Shown here: positions 26,801-60,900 of the stretch, piece after piece
Numbering within the stretch: the first letter of the stretch is position 1
Layout: every line of letters begins with the position of its first letter
Source of the DNA: Anoplopoma fimbria
Taxonomy: Eukaryota > Chordata > Actinopteri > Perciformes > Anoplopomatidae
DNA length: 64,000 nucleotides
Reading direction: 5' to 3'
Assembly: GCF_027596085.1 (NCBI RefSeq)
Contig: NC_072453.1
Location: forward strand, 3,369,448 to 3,433,447
The notes under the pieces: model-generated
Told to the model about the DNA's origin: nothing
Databases searched by the model: none
Seen by the model: only the letters and a program-made list of their open reading frames with translations
Program-made: the position numbers and the translations under genes

Positions 26801-27024
26801 GGCTGGAGGAGTCCAGTGCTGCTCTGTGTGCACAGATGGAGCGTTTGGAACAAGAGATGGAGCAGGAAAGGAAGAAGCAACGCATGCTGGAGATCAAACT
26901 ACGGAACTCGGAGCGGGCGAGGGAGGATGCAGAAAACCGCAACCGCCTTCTGGAGAAGGAGATGGAGGATTTCTTTTCCACGCTGGGAGATCTGGCCCTG
27001 GGTGCGAGGACTAGTGATATTTGA
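20770..27024 (+). CDS. arhgap22: arhgap22, Rho GTPase-activating protein 22 (3' part; seven coding exons)
   Basis: The seven exons join to 1,910 coding bases (636 codons including stop after two carried-over bases) with every phase consistent. In order they encode the end of a PH domain ([19 protein letters not shown]), a full RhoGAP domain with the arginine finger in [10 protein letters not shown] and the FGPNILRP motif, a Ser-rich linker, and a C-terminal coiled coil. The linker carries [19 protein letters not shown] and QRLSTYDNV, which distinguish ARHGAP22 from its relatives ARHGAP24 and ARHGAP25. The family stimulates GTP hydrolysis on Rac, affecting the cytoskeleton. Synteny with mapk8 and frmpd2 agrees. 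The gene is 5'-incomplete: most of the PH domain and the usual first exon are not in the window, or lie left of the satellite. Confidence 0.95.
20899..22924. other. arhgap22 intron
   Basis: Holds a local imperfect duplication (21,323-21,384 and 21,518-21,574) and two A-rich runs near 22,570-22,607. From about 22,740 it becomes CpG-richer, leading into the candidate internal first exon. No other exon is supported. Confidence 0.6.
22925..23051 (+). CDS. Candidate internal first exon of a short arhgap22 isoform
   Basis: An ATG opens 42 codons ([14 protein letters not shown]...) that run without a stop to a CAG|GTAACAG donor in phase 1. This fits exactly onto the GG|GATC start of the RhoGAP exon at 23,959. 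The surrounding 300 bases are CpG-rich and include a CCAAT motif near 23,040. The relative ARHGAP24 is known to make a PH-less isoform from a first exon placed just before the same junction. The weak start context (C at -3) and lack of recognised homology keep this tentative. Confidence 0.35.
23052..23958. other. arhgap22 intron
   Basis: Contains a (GTT)n run near 23,150-23,168 and, at about 23,240-23,480, an A-rich stretch beginning ccctttattacagg that may be the 3' tail of another retroelement on the - strand. Nothing coding is supported. Confidence 0.5.
23959..24166 (+). CDS. arhgap22: arhgap22 exon: start of RhoGAP domain
   Basis: Encodes [20 protein letters not shown] through [34 protein letters not shown] and [10 protein letters not shown]. 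The R in GLFRMPG is the expected catalytic arginine finger. Acceptor CCCCAG, donor AG|GTAGAC. Confidence 0.97.
24262..24394 (+). CDS. arhgap22: arhgap22 exon: RhoGAP domain
   Basis: Encodes [20 protein letters not shown] then [18 protein letters not shown]. Acceptor CTGCAG; donor GTATGT in phase 0. A (GT)n run lies in the short intron that follows. Confidence 0.97.
24485..24558 (+). CDS. arhgap22: arhgap22 exon: RhoGAP domain
   Basis: Encodes [20 protein letters not shown] then TYICK. The AA at its end is completed to a Lys codon by the next exon. Donor GTAAGT. Confidence 0.96.
24638..24759 (+). CDS. arhgap22: arhgap22 exon: end of RhoGAP domain
   Basis: Encodes [20 protein letters not shown] then [20 protein letters not shown]. 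The conserved Asn of FGPNILRP and the [13 protein letters not shown] block are typical of RhoGAP domains. Donor G|GTACGG. Confidence 0.97.
24936..25956 (+). CDS. arhgap22: arhgap22 exon: large linker exon
   Basis: An exon of 1,021 bases encoding the last RhoGAP helix ([18 protein letters not shown]) and a long Ser/Gly/Pro-rich, presumably disordered linker. A run of nine Gly from GGT/GGA codons precedes [28 protein letters not shown] block resembles ARHGAP24, showing shared ancestry. The exon ends in the first turns of the coiled coil ([20 protein letters not shown]). Confidence 0.96.
25957..26801. other. arhgap22 intron
   Basis: 845 bases between GTGAGT and CTCAG; no other feature is visible. 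Confidence 0.8.
26802..27024 (+). CDS. arhgap22: arhgap22 last coding exon: coiled coil and stop
   Basis: Encodes a heptad-like coiled coil ([20 protein letters not shown] ... [20 protein letters not shown]) followed by [17 protein letters not shown] and TGA. The [14 protein letters not shown] and EMExFFSTLG blocks are shared with human ARHGAP22 and ARHGAP24. Confidence 0.96.
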
Positions 27025-27536
27025 TACGGCATCTGTTTGTGGCCAAAACTGTCAGGGTTTGTATCTCGGGGGGGGTTGTGTCTTTCAAGGGCTCACTTCC
27101 TCCTCGTTGTATCAGGACGTTCCTCAAAAAGAAAACAAGAAAACAGAAAAGGAACCCGCCATATTTGTGTACATTCAGGACAAACTCAGAGGGAACTGAT
27201 ATATGAAGATGACGAAGATGAGGGAAGCAAATATGAAATTGCAATGGACTGTGTGGTCCTTGTCAGAATCTTCTCCATTGATCACAGAGCGGTTTCGAGT
27301 TTCTCACGCATGCTTGAAATGGAACGTCAAGATAAGAAGACGGCTCTTGTGATTACGGTCCTTGACGAGTCCAGGCTTTGTCTCCTGAGGGCTGTATCTG
27401 AACAGTTCCGGTTCCTGTATGTGACTGGTGGAACATAATGTCACTTGTCTGAAATTCAAAACTGGAGAGCACTGAATTCTACAACCACTACTTTACAAGG
27501 ACACTACATGAATGGATTTTATGCTGAAACTGTATA

Positions 27537-27542
27537 AATAAA
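27537..27542 (+). terminator. arhgap22: Proximal poly(A) signal AATAAA
   Basis: Canonical hexamer about 510 bases after the arhgap22 stop codon; use not proven. Confidence 0.5.
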
Positions 27543-27587
27543 CACCGTGTCAATGCAAACAGCTGACTGAAATTTACGTTTGGGGGA

Positions 27588-27983
27588 CTAATGCTACATT
27601 TTGGGAAATACACTGGCTTTCTTGACAAATAGAAAAAATAAAAACATATGCTTACCAATACTTTTTTAAAGCTAACTAATTCACGTTTTATATCTTGTCT
27701 GTTTGATTCTTAATTTCATAGCTTTACGTTTAGCATATTTTTGTTTTGCTTTGGATATATTGTTCATATTTTAATTGTGGTGAAACTGGAATAATTCGGG
27801 ACATTTGAGTGTTTATTGTTAATTGTCGGGACACAGGACACCCAGCTGGAAACCAGGACAGTCCCAGACAAACCAGGACATCTGGTCACCGTATTCATAT
27901 GTTTCCTACAGACATAAGAGCAGTACCAAACATCTCATCCAAGCGAAGTGTTTTTCCCAAAATGTCAAGCTATTCCTTTAGAG
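27588..27983. mobile_element. Foldback MITE, copy A (in arhgap22 3' UTR region)
   Basis: The left end reads CTACATTTTGGGAAATACAC then TGGCTTTCTTGAC. The right end, read in reverse complement, gives TTGACATTTTGGGAAAAACA then CTTCGCTTGG. This is a terminal inverted repeat of the same family as the elements at 44.4 and 63.1 kb. No transposase coding is present. Confidence 0.65.
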
Positions 27984-29805
27984 GTAGGGTCAGCTCAGCC
28001 AAATTAAAAAACATATTTTCTCACGTGCCTGTATGGGTTCCTAGCTAATGCAGATTGCTTTGTTTTTTGGCCAGGTGTTGAAGTTACAAAAGAGTTTTGT
28101 GAAATACCCAGAATAACAGGTTAACTTTTTCTGAAAGCAGATGTTGCCGAATTGGAATTAAATGTAGTTTTTAATACTGCGAGCACCAGAAACAGCATTT
28201 AAATTCCCTGCATTTGTTAAGGTTTAACTATGCTATCTCAAAACCTTTGTATAAAAACACGTAACCACTGGGAGTATTTCTCTGTAATCTGAGTGAACTG
28301 ACCGGTAAACTGTCCAGTGGTAACTTTGGCAGATGTTCCTCCACTTTGCATTTATCCTCCTGTATTTGTGCTGCAGATTTTTTTTTCCTGGATGTTTTAC
28401 TGCAGAATCAACTTTGTATATCGTAACACAAAAAGCAGGTTTAGAAAGCTAAAGTTTCCAAACGATTTCCTTTTCGGAGCAGAACCGAAGCAGTAATAGT
28501 TGGAAACTCTGCAATAGCTTCCTCTGTACCTTCTTTTTTCCTCAGGCCCTTCCAGTGCCTCTACACCTCGTCACCATCTGCATGGTCTCCGTGTCCATTC
28601 GATGGCAACGCCTCAGTCTTCGGTTCATTCCGATCCTCACAGATGTCAACGTACCTTTTTAATGTACAGATAATACAACAGGGACAAAGAAAACAATTAT
28701 TCAAGCATTTTTGCGACTTAGCGCATGCTGCCTAGGACACAGGACACGTGGCTCAGTAGGTGAAGGCCATTTACAGTACACAGTAAATACCAAAGCTGGA
28801 CCGCCTCAGCTGTTCACTCACTAGAGATCAGAATGGCCTGCCCTGAAGCCATGTTGATTTTGGCACATGAAGCTGAACACTGCCCTCAAAGAAACAATGG
28901 AGTTTCCTGGTTGTGCCTTCAGGGAAGTGTTTTCAAAAAAAGGAAAAAATGTAGTGTTGCTTGCTTGTCCAGAGACGTAGTGAATATATTCACCCATAGT
29001 GCACACAGTAGCTGCATTGTTTTTGTTTTTTTTTATATATGGCAACGGACTGCTGAAGTTGAATAACTTGATCTCCCTAGAAGGTGCCAATTCTTGTGAA
29101 AGTGAATTGTGAATTGAATGGAAGTTTTGAATTAAGAATGTATCCTTGTAGTGAATGTAATGTTGTTGTTGTTGATGAAACCAGCTATGACAAAAAAAAA
29201 AAAAAAAAACATGTAAGCGACTACCAGAGCGGGGAAAGAAATTTTAATCAGTGATGGCTTTCAATTCCTCAACCCACATCCCTGACTCCATTGGTCTTAC
29301 TTTCTAGTCTTACATACCAATGTGATGTATTACACACTTAATTATGCGTTTGCAAAAATGAAGAGTTGCAGATATCTCTTTTGTGAGAATTGCATGTGGT
29401 TACATTGTTGAAAATGTCTGTTCACCAATCAGAAGAATGTCCAGAGGTGGTTAAAGTGATGCGTATTTCTTAAAGGGCCTGACAAACAGTATCATTGCAA
29501 GTGAAAGTGTGCTTTTGGTTAGACAATGTGACTGTATTTTTTCTTTTTAATATTTTATAAAAGAAACATAAAGGCAATGTTAATACATTACCGTCTTTGA
29601 TTGCACAGGTTTACAAGGTAATTACCCTCCAGTTCACAATATGACCGTCTAAATCCATTGCAAGATCTTTGATTCCAACGGGACATTTATTTTCCATTAT
29701 GTACGTCTCATGACTAAGGCTAAATGTCTCTTACTGCTCTGCTGATTATCTATGGTGCTTATTTATTATGGATTTCCACTATTGTAATGAATGGACATGT
29801 ATGGA

Positions 29806-29811
29806 AATAAA
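29806..29811 (+). terminator. arhgap22: Distal poly(A) signal AATAAA
   Basis: ATGGAAATAAAGGTGAC with an A-run just downstream. A plausible long 3' UTR end facing the mapk8 3' end. Confidence 0.5.
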
Positions 29812-29830
29812 GGTGACAAAGAAAAAAAAA

Positions 29831-30794
29831 AAGGTAGTTGTCTAAAATAGATATATCAGTGATCTATGACATGACAGTGAAAATGAAGGGACAACATCAT
29901 GTAATTGTTTAAAGCTGCAGATAAAAGGGATTCTCAATCTTTCAGAGAAAACAGTGAATATTGCTATTAATTCTACATTTGTAGACTAACCAGTACAGCC
30001 CATTATATCTCAAAATACAATGGTCAATTGTTTAATCTGTAAATGTAATGTAAATACGTATTTACCAGGCATTTGCATTCAGGTTGACATCCTGTCACAA
30101 ACCTCCCTATTCAGACTGTGGGACTCAGCCCCAGCCTGTTTGTTCATACTGAAGACAAAAATCATTAAAACTGGGTCCCAAATATCAACATTTTGAAAAG
30201 AACCAGTAATGTCTTAAACTACAATTACTACCTGTGGTTGTAGAACTCCGACAACCTATCAATTTGCAGTTTGCATCGATGTCTGTCCAAAATATCATCA
30301 CTGTTTTGCACACGTTTAGCCTAGTAGACATACGTGTAAAATTGTCATAATTAGCTTATGAATTCTTGAGAATGGGCCAGACGTGAGTTCACAGTGACCT
30401 TGACCTCTTTACCACCAAAATCAAAAGATTTTTTGTCCTCAAGTTCAAGTGGACGTTTGTCTCCCTCCGGGCATTCCAGAGATATGGCGTTCACGAGAAT
30501 GGTACAGACGGCCAACTCGACATAATCCCCTTGGCCACAGCTGTCAAATGACGTTGGTCACTGTAGTTTTATTTAGCGAAAGTTACACAAAAAGGGTTAA
30601 ATTTCATGTATACACATTTAATCCCAAACTACAATGCCAATGTCTTTTGTTTAACAAGATTTACATCCCATTACATAATTCAATTTCCTATTAATAGAGC
30701 TTTTAAATAATCACCTGCTGCTACTTAACTGTACTGGATTATGCTGTATGCAATTGTTTACTGCTCGTCACTGCAGGAAAGAAGACAACAGACA
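29831..30794. other. Short intergenic gap between convergent genes
   Basis: Under 1 kb between the two candidate poly(A) sites; no coding or RNA feature is seen. Confidence 0.5.
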
Positions 30795-30821
30795 ACCATA
30801 GATCAAAGTGTATTTTTTTTT

Positions 30822-30827
30822 TTTATT
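30822..30827 (-). terminator. mapk8: mapk8 candidate poly(A) signal
   Basis: TTTATT on the + strand gives AATAAA on the - strand, downstream of mapk8 and facing the arhgap22 end. Confidence 0.45.
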
Positions 30828-33800
30828 TGCAGTACATGATTTTTTTTTTGTTTCTTTTAAGAGGTGGCATCATCAGATCCCAGTGCATGTATTCTAGTAG
30901 TGCACTTCTTCGTTGGTTGCGGTTTTTTGGGACGCGCAGATCCAGGAATTCTTAAAACTACTTGCATGGCTGGATTCACTAGCAAACATAACAAACCAGC
31001 ACCATACATATAATGATTTCTCGTAGGTATTCACTCATCTTTTTTTTGTGTTTATTAACATTATTGTTCTTACCACATCCCAAATCAAAAAAACCTGTTG
31101 GCCGTGTTGTGACTCAAAGAAACATCTCGTCTCTGCGTCAAAACTTCGGCCGACAGATCTGTTTGGTGGGTAAGACTGATTACGTAACATCATGACTATT
31201 AACAAGTCACAGAACTAAAATTGATCTTATTCATAAAAAAAAAAAAAGGAAAACATGGATTGACAGTACCAAACATTTTCTTTACCTTCAGGAGACAGCT
31301 AACAAAGGCTAGGCCCATCACACACTACTAGCACAGTTTGCTGAAGGTATTGCACATTTAGTTTCAAAACAAAACAAAACAAAAAACAACCCCCTCCAAA
31401 AAAAAAAAAAAAGGAACAAAAAATACATATAACAATTCTCTTACTTCTAGGTGAAGTATACATAATGTACAAAACTAGAAGTCTGTTGAAACCGACAAAT
31501 AGTACACTTTCAAATAAATAAATAATGGAATCTGTTATTCACACGTCTTCGATAGCTAATTCTGCAGGCGACTAAGTAAATGCAAGAACTGGCAGAAATT
31601 CAGCGTGAGGTAGTTCATCAAAGCCGACTTAAATCAGAATTACATTGTTTGGAGAGATGCGGTAATTATGAAAAAAAAAAAGCAACAACAACCTAAGAAG
31701 AAGAAAACATAACAAAACAGTCCAATTAAAGCCCCTAATATTAGGTTGAGGAAATTAAGAGCACTTTAGTCAACAAAAAATATGTTTTTCAAATTATGAC
31801 AAATGGGCTAATATGACAAATGGATACATACCACTGAATTTCACCCTGCTATTGTTGCCTTCTTATTGATATGACACTGTTAAGTTCTAGTTTTTAGTTT
31901 TTGTTTGTCAGAATACTACTGCACATTTACTACTGGACAACTTATCGTGTTGCTGTTGGAATCTACAATAACGGACTGCAGAGTGAATTTAGTTTCGTAT
32001 TGTACCAATCTGGCTCTGCAGTTGCTCCCATTGCACTTTATTAGCCGAACCTTTACTTTTCAAATCCTGGTGACTGAAAACGGAGCGTGAACCAGTGGCA
32101 CTGGCTGTTCATAAGTTCAAACTTAGCCTTGTTTTAACGCAAACGTTGACAAAGTGGAGAACTATACGTCACAAAATGAAAATGGGTTGCACCACATAAA
32201 CTAGTTCTTACAAAGTACTGACCTTAGCTTGCTAATATATTTAATGTTAACTGTTAACTGACAAAGCTATCATTAGCCATTATAAACGTTTGCCTGCTCA
32301 TTGTTTTTATGTTAACTGTTGCATAGCTCAGTTTCTTGCTGATACATTAAACGTTAACTGTGTTTGATAGAGCTAATGCTTTGTAATATATTACGTGTTG
32401 AAATTGAAGAGTAATAAAGGTTATGTGGTCGACAAAATGCTGTTTGATAAATATGTGAACCAAGAAGTTTTTAAAATGTAAAACAAATTCTACAAAATTA
32501 ACAATAAAAGACACATCAAATTACAAAACAATCTAATAATGTTCGACTGAATGACCAAATAAATGTGAGTGTAGTAGTGTATTGAGACATCTCACCCAGT
32601 CTAAAATATATGGATATTACTAATTCTGAGACATACATACTTCTTTATGTATGGATATAAATACAGAGTCATACTTACATCAACAAAGGCAGTATAATTT
32701 AATATAAGTACTTATATATCTGTATTAAAACTGTTTAGAAGTTATGTTACAGATGATTTCCAGCAACCAATTTACCCACTGCTAAGGTTTTTACTGGATA
32801 AGACGTTCCTTTAGTTTGAATGGTGCAACCCCATTAAGAAAATGATTAGTAAGAAAGGGGACACACACACACACACACACACACACTTAGTAATGATATA
32901 TAAATAGCTGATGCACGTCCAGAACTTGAAAAAGAGAAGGAGCCATAATGCATCAGTTATTGAGAAATCATGCCGTTAAATATATGTTTACGTCTGTGTT
33001 TAGTCTAATATGTTCCTGCAAATTTGCTTTGAGCAGAACATACTTTTCACAGACCAGGGCAGATTCTAGACACAGTGCTGTGTTCCATGTTTAGACCATC
33101 CGAGCACGAGGATGTTCATGCCAACAACTGCAACCTCTGCTCATGATCCATGACAGAACCTTACACCCTAACTCTGCTTCTTGCAGATAGCAGGTTAAGT
33201 TGTGCAAACATTTCAAGCAAACAGAAATGCTGCATGGAAGTTGACCAAAAAGTTAGAGTTTAAAATTGCATGGGCTCCTTTGTTTTAGTTATTTATGACC
33301 ATGATATTCATGATCTTAAAAAGTCAACAAACCACTACACGACTTTCCTAGGTAGCATTCAGCTAATATGGCTTTACGGTTAGAGCTTTTTTTTCAATTA
33401 GTACCACAAGTGTTCCTTTAAACTTTCAAAATTCATCATTGAGAAACACTGTGGACTCAGATATGTGTTCGTCACTTAAGCATCAATCTGCAATTCCAAC
33501 AGTAAACAGTATCCAAAACCATCACAAAATACTGACAATAATGCAGTCGCAGAGTTCCCTCGCCTAGTTTGATCCGGTAGTCGAATTTTAAAAACATCCT
33601 GTTCATTCTTCTCTCTTACAATCATCACATTAAATTAGTACTCAAAGAAAAGCCAAAAAGTTAACCTATATTTCGGTTGCTGTCACTGCAAAGAAACACT
33701 TCTTTTTTTTTTTACTTTGATGAAAGACCTTGATAAAACTGCCTTTTCCTCTGAAATGACTCAACGCACGCTCAAGCATCTCAACGCATCGCCTTCTTAC

Positions 33801-34831
33801 CCTGCTAGACACCAAAGTCTCCCGCTCAGGGGCCAAAATCCAAACAAGTAGAAAAATATACAATACATTTGTGAGAACTACAACCCCATCATGCATCATT
33901 GGTTTGATATGGAAACTACTATTGTTGACCAGATGCCATAAAAACCTACATAAAATGAATACACTTCCTCCCACATACTCCGGAATGAATGACAGACAAC
34001 AGGCACTTTTCCTTTCCACGCTGAAACAAACCAAAAAAAAAAAAAAAAAAAAAAACACTCAAAAATGGGCACTATTATTGCATAACAAGATAATAATCTG
34101 TTTCTTTTGACTCTGGTTGTTTGTGCTGCTTCGTTTTAGATTATTCTCTCACAATTGTAAGCAAGTCTGGTACACTTCTAGTGTTTGGCCACCTTTTAGA
34201 AAAATCACTCAAATTTTCCAAATTCATAAAAGTACATTACTAATAGCAGGATCTGGTAGCCGACATGTTTTCACACTGTTCCATAAGGCTGCAGAATCAC
34301 TATCCCTCCAAGACACCCAACATCGACACGTTCACTTTCCTTTCCCAATATCACAATTCCCTACTCGACTGAAGCACATTCTACTTACACCGTCACCAAT
34401 TTTTTTACAACCTCACACAACGTCTCTACATCTCGATAAACCCTAACCCAAAGCGCGACAAAAAAACCCAAACATTCTCAACTGTTAGCGGTACCTCACT
34501 GTCAACGCAAGCCAGTGGAGAATGTGAAAGAGCGCCGTGCATGCAGTCCTCCAAAGCAACACCACCACTCCAGTTCCTAAATGTCACACAGCCTGTTGTA
34601 GACAAGAAGAGGTACTTTAAAGCACTTTAAAATACAGAAGACGGTCATCAAAAAGCTCCAGGTTATCTTGCGGGACATCACTGCGCTATTTTCAATCCCA
34701 TATCTTAAATGCCGAAAGGAATTTTTTCTTGAAATCCTATCCTGTCAGAACAGGAAGTGAAGAATGAGTAAATTATAAAGCTTTCATTAAATGTTACAAT
34801 GTAGGAAGTAGTCGTGACTCAAGAAATATCT

Positions 34832-34866
<35 letters not shown>

Positions 34867-35571
34867 GTAAATCTTAATGATCCGAGTTCATATCAATGGA
34901 TATGTCATATGCACTTAAAACCAATATTATGTGAGATAAAAGAGATAAGGGGAGTACTAAGACCATACATTTGTCAATTCAGTTATGTTTCAATGGCTCA
35001 CTGCAAACTTGTATCGAAGGTATATCTACATCTACCATAAAATCTGTACAAACTCAATCTACATTTATATGGCAAGTTGTAAAAGCAGTAGCTTACAAGT
35101 GAAACAAATGGCGGTCAACAGAAAAATAGATCACATTAAAACATTTTACAGATATTTCTTTCAATTCTCACTGTCGGTTAATAAAAACCGAAACTTAGTG
35201 AAATCATAAAAATTCTCTTATCATCATCTTAGGTTTCTGAAAAAAATTAAGAAATGCCACAATAAATTACAGCTAGGACTCAAAGGAAAAGAAATCCTAA
35301 TAAAAAATAAAAAAAAGACTATGACTGTAATCCAAAAAGAAATAAAAAATAATAAAAAAAGATCATCTGTCCTTTCAGAAATCAAAATATTTCTCAAACA
35401 GCTAGCTGGCTAATGGCTACACTACTGAAGACAAGCACAGAGAGGAGGTGGGGAGGAGGAGGCAAATGCAGGGGGCGGGGCCAGGAGCCAGTGTCGGGCA
35501 AGTGGATTGGTCTGAGATGTGACCGGGGGGGCGAGGCCCAGCCCAGGACCAAGAGGAGGTGTAGATGATAG

Positions 35572-35700
35572 TCATCTGCAGCAGCCCAGGGGGGGGCTGG
35601 TGGCTGTAGCAGCAGCGGCGGCGGCGGCGGCGCTGGCCGTCTCCAGGCTGCTGTCAGTGTCGGGTCGGTGGACATGGAGGAGACGTCGTTGACGAAGGCA
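35572..35700 (-). pseudogene. mapk8: Relict of the JNK1 alpha-2 C-terminal tail in shifted frames
   Basis: Frame one holds FVNDVSSMSTDPTL, and the next frame holds DTDSSLETAS, an Ala run from GCC/GCT codons, then PPLGCCR and TGA. Human JNK1 alpha-2 ends with VNDVSSMSTDPTLASDTDSS then LEAAAGPLGCCR in a single frame. The similarity is too close to be chance, so this is a once-continuous tail with at least two frame breaks, or a sequence error. Confidence 0.85.
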
Positions 35701-35736
35701 GAGGAGGACGTGGAGGTGAGGTGCTGGAGGTGCTGC

Positions 35737-35753
<17 letters not shown>
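35654..35753 (-). CDS. mapk8: mapk8 last exon with two acceptors 5 nt apart (alpha-1 and alpha-2 ends)
   Basis: Acceptor TCTCACAG gives CACAGGTGCAGCAGTGA, that is AQVQQ and stop at 35,737 (alpha-1, p46). Using the next AG, 5 nt on, gives GTGCAGCAGTGAGC, that is GAAVSS, for the alpha-2 (p54) end. The same dual acceptor is known in mammalian JNK genes. Here the alpha-2 frame ends after 31 residues at 35,654. Pieces of the ancestral p54 tail (VNDVSSMSTDPTL, then DSSLE ... GPL-like PPLGCCR with stop at 35,572) lie in the other two frames. Confidence 0.9.
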
Positions 35754-57619
<21,866 letters not shown>

Positions 57620-57990
57620 CCCTCTCCGGTTAAATCCAACAGTCGACCCGCAGTGGCTGCTCGCTGCCTGCTGGAGACACAACCCGGACGTTTTTTTTGG
57701 GGGGGGGTAGAAAAACAGCTCTTTAATCCCTTTTTCCTCCGGATAGTCTTCCGTTTCCCTTTACACTACCAGGCCAGGGTCATCGCAAAACACACGTGTG
57801 GCTTCAACGTAACTTAATGTCTGAGCTTCCGCGACACAAGCGGTTTCTGCCATTTCATACCAGCGTCGTCGAAACCTTGCGATGTTTCCTCGGCTGCACA
57901 ATGAGGAGCAGGGGGACGTTCAAGACCGCCTGCGCGTTTCCCGGCAGCCGCTGTTTGAAAGCGGAAGCGAGGTTTTCGCAACGTTTTGTA
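57620..57990 (-). promoter_or_regulatory. mapk8: Candidate mapk8 promoter and non-coding first exon
   Basis: A relatively CpG-rich island-like stretch with GGAA (ETS-type) words. On the - strand CCGGAGAGGG|GTGAGTCC supplies a good donor at 57,618-57,619 for a 5' UTR exon that would join the acceptor before 51,885. JNK1 genes usually have a non-coding first exon. The transcription start is not determined. Confidence 0.4.
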
Positions 57991-60900
57991 ATGACAGTGC
58001 ATACAGCGTTACGATTGAGCTATGTTTGAACATATTTATGGGTGTTTGTTTTTTCCAAATTGATTTTAAAATGCATAAACACAACATACATGAATACATG
58101 TATGCAAACGTTGTACAAACGAGTTTGCGACAGGGATTGCATTCAAGATATCGTGTATCTTTTTCTATATGTTAACAGTTAATGCTACAAAATAAAGTTG
58201 GAGATTTCAATTTTCATATACATTAATTCGAATAAGTTATAGGTTGGCTAATGTAGCCTGCAAATGGGAGTGCCCACTAATATTTGTTAGATTAAAATGC
58301 CACTTTATTAGGTAGCCTACAACTGTAAATTAAGTAAATTCTACCATTATGAAGGTTTTAACATGTACTTTAAGTACTGGACTTGTTTATACTGCATACT
58401 ATACTATCTACGCCATATAGACTGTATTAACACTTATCTGGCTGCTATAGTTACTAGTTATTTTTCAGAACATTGAGAAAGCAAGACCTAGCGTGTGGTG
58501 TCAACATTATACTTCAATAATTTAAAATCATATAGATCATTTAATCAAAGATGTATTACTAATGATTTTCTGTATTAGCTTTTAAAGCATCACCGCCGTG
58601 ATAAGAATACTAAAGTAAGTGTGTTTAACTATGATTATAGGCTTCACATTAATGCTAAATGCACATGCAAGCATGACTTTGACCTTCTGCCACAGGTCAG
58701 TGTGTTAATTATTCCTTGGGCTGTAAAAGACAGTAAATTAATTTACTCTCTTGATAATGTGGCTGAGGATGAAGTGATGGGTCTGTAGGCCTATAGGTAT
58801 GTGGACAAGAATATAATATAATAATAATAATTGGCGCATAGTTTGCACACAAAACAGCAGAGAAGCAGGAACAGGACCTCTCAGAGTACTGCAACTTTTG
58901 TATGTCAATTCACAAGACTTAATACTCTTAGACCTCTCCTGACCTATACACTCACCTATATGAATTAAAACATGTTACTTGTTACATCAAATCTAGATAT
59001 ATCCTTCAGAATAGTACTTTTACCATTGATACTTTATTACATTTCATATTTAATACGTTACTTTATAATATTACATTTAGGTCAGATATTTGAATGGAGT
59101 ATTTCTACATTAGTTTTTTTTCTCTTTAATTAAGTAACATTTCAAATGTTTTTCAAGCACAGAAGAAAGGTTACGAAGGCCATGAACTCTGGTTATTCTC
59201 TAAGCCATGAGTAATGCATTAGTCAATCAACTTAATCTATGTAAGGTGCTAATAGAAAGTGGGACTATTAATATATCACTTGTGGTTGAAACATCAGATT
59301 AACACAATGGATTGGATCTCTGCTGCCCCATCTGCCGTTCTCTTGCCCTGCAAATCCAATTATGTTCTTATGTCCCCTGGTCTAAAAATAGTTGTAAATG
59401 AAGCAAAACGACAAAACAACACGTCAGTTGTGAGCAAATTATGTTACGGATCTGATGCGCCGTCTGTGAGGTGACAATTGATCTGTCATGAGGAAATGAC
59501 CGTCTGTGACAAGATGCAATGACAGACAGTAGCACCGGGACGAGGGAGCGGCGGATGGAATGGCAGCAGAGGATGAATAAGAGGAAGAAGGATTAGGTCC
59601 AGAGTGGCGGATGTCTGAAGGAATTTAAGAGGAGTCTTTTCGGATACCGGATGAAATAAGGTACACTGCGTGATGTGTCAAAACTAAGTTGTAATGTTTT
59701 CAGTCTGAGGGTTTAGTCATCTTACCACCTTTGGGCCTAGAAATGTGTGATTGCAGAAACAGTGCTGGCTGGGGCATGAGGTGCGGCATTCTTTATATAT
59801 CCTGCTGCTGTAACAACACAATCTTCATCTGGGAAATAGAAAATTGTATGGAACTGAATGAGACTAGGGGTGCTCCTGTGCAAAGAATCAAACCATTTAC
59901 TCAAACTCACACAGAGCGAGAAGTTCTCTGACAGATTTAACTGATAAATCAAGGCACCAAACAGCACGAAGCAAGACTCAAACCTGGTCAATAACACACA
60001 CACACAATAGTGGCATAATCCCTAATTTGATTATGTGTGATTCAATTCAAATGATGGTCATTTTGACATGTCACAGTAGCTAAAGCACTGGAGTAAATCA
60101 CTATAGGAATGGTGTCTGAATTCCATTTAGCTGATTCAGTTTCAGGGTATAGTGGATCACTGGCTCACTGTCACACCGTCAGAACTTTAATGTTCTACTG
60201 TTCCACTATAGGACACATGAAGAGAACAGAAACAGTGTTTATGATACTAGTAACACATGTGCTTTTCCAGCTATGACGAGTCAATATGTCTGCTGTGAAT
60301 GACGTCTTTACAGATTACTGCCAACAAGGTTGTCTCGGGTGAATTAAAAGAACACATAACCTGATTATCAGAGAAGGGTTAAAGTAGCACATTTAATTAC
60401 GTTATAATACATTTAAATAAATGTGAGCAGTAAAGTCATCAATGAAAAAAAGAACAATATAATAACTTTAATAAAAACATAAGAAACAATAAAGATTCTT
60501 CCAGTTTCTGGGATCTTCTAATATGGAAAGGAATAAGATGATTATAATAAGACCCCTTTCTGGAGGCCACATCCGGATGTTAATATTATTGTAAAACAAT
60601 TAATGAAATCTCGCAGGTTACTGTGGCTTCGGAGAACCATGCTAATACTTCAGAGTTACTTGTTAATCTGTTCCCTCTTCTTCCTGTTTTGTGCCATAAG
60701 CGATCCAACAGGCCAGACTTAACAGACTGAACTGGTTAAAGTTGATACAGCTTAAGGAATAAAAATAAATTAAATAAATTAAAAAATATATATATATATA
60801 ATGTGTATTTTCATTTTGTCTCAAGCTTTGAAACTGCAGCTTCCTTTGATCTTATAGTCATTAATCAGGTAAGACAGAAAGGGAGCTGTTGCTGTTCATT

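Larger units (their letters stand above)
27025..29830 (+). other. arhgap22: arhgap22 3' UTR (inferred extent)
   Basis: After the stop there is no further coding gene. An open frame at 27,037-27,438 is not conserved-looking. Two AATAAA signals (27,537 and 29,806) mark possible short and long 3' UTRs, and a foldback MITE lies between them. Confidence 0.5.
30795..35736 (-). other. mapk8: mapk8 3' UTR (inferred extent)
   Basis: AT-rich, without coding patterns, from the alpha-1 stop to the first strong - strand AATAAA. It contains A/T homopolymers at 34,033-34,055 and 34,834-34,862 and a (CA)n at 32,860-32,886. Long 3' UTRs are usual for vertebrate JNK genes, but the extent here is inferred. Confidence 0.45.

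Noticed and set aside
27037..27438. 133-codon open frame after the arhgap22 stop
   Set aside because: Lies in the 3' UTR in a different frame, with no recognisable domain.
28740..28830. tRNA A-box-like word GTGGCTCAGTAGG
   Set aside because: No B box or cloverleaf follows, so neither a tRNA nor a supported SINE.
33666..34446. Open frames in the mapk8 3' UTR region
   Set aside because: No family resemblance; composition like the surrounding AT-rich sequence.
59450..59660. Possible untranslated first exon of frmpd2
   Set aside because: Only a GC-richer patch and one donor-like GTACAC; too weak to list as an exon.
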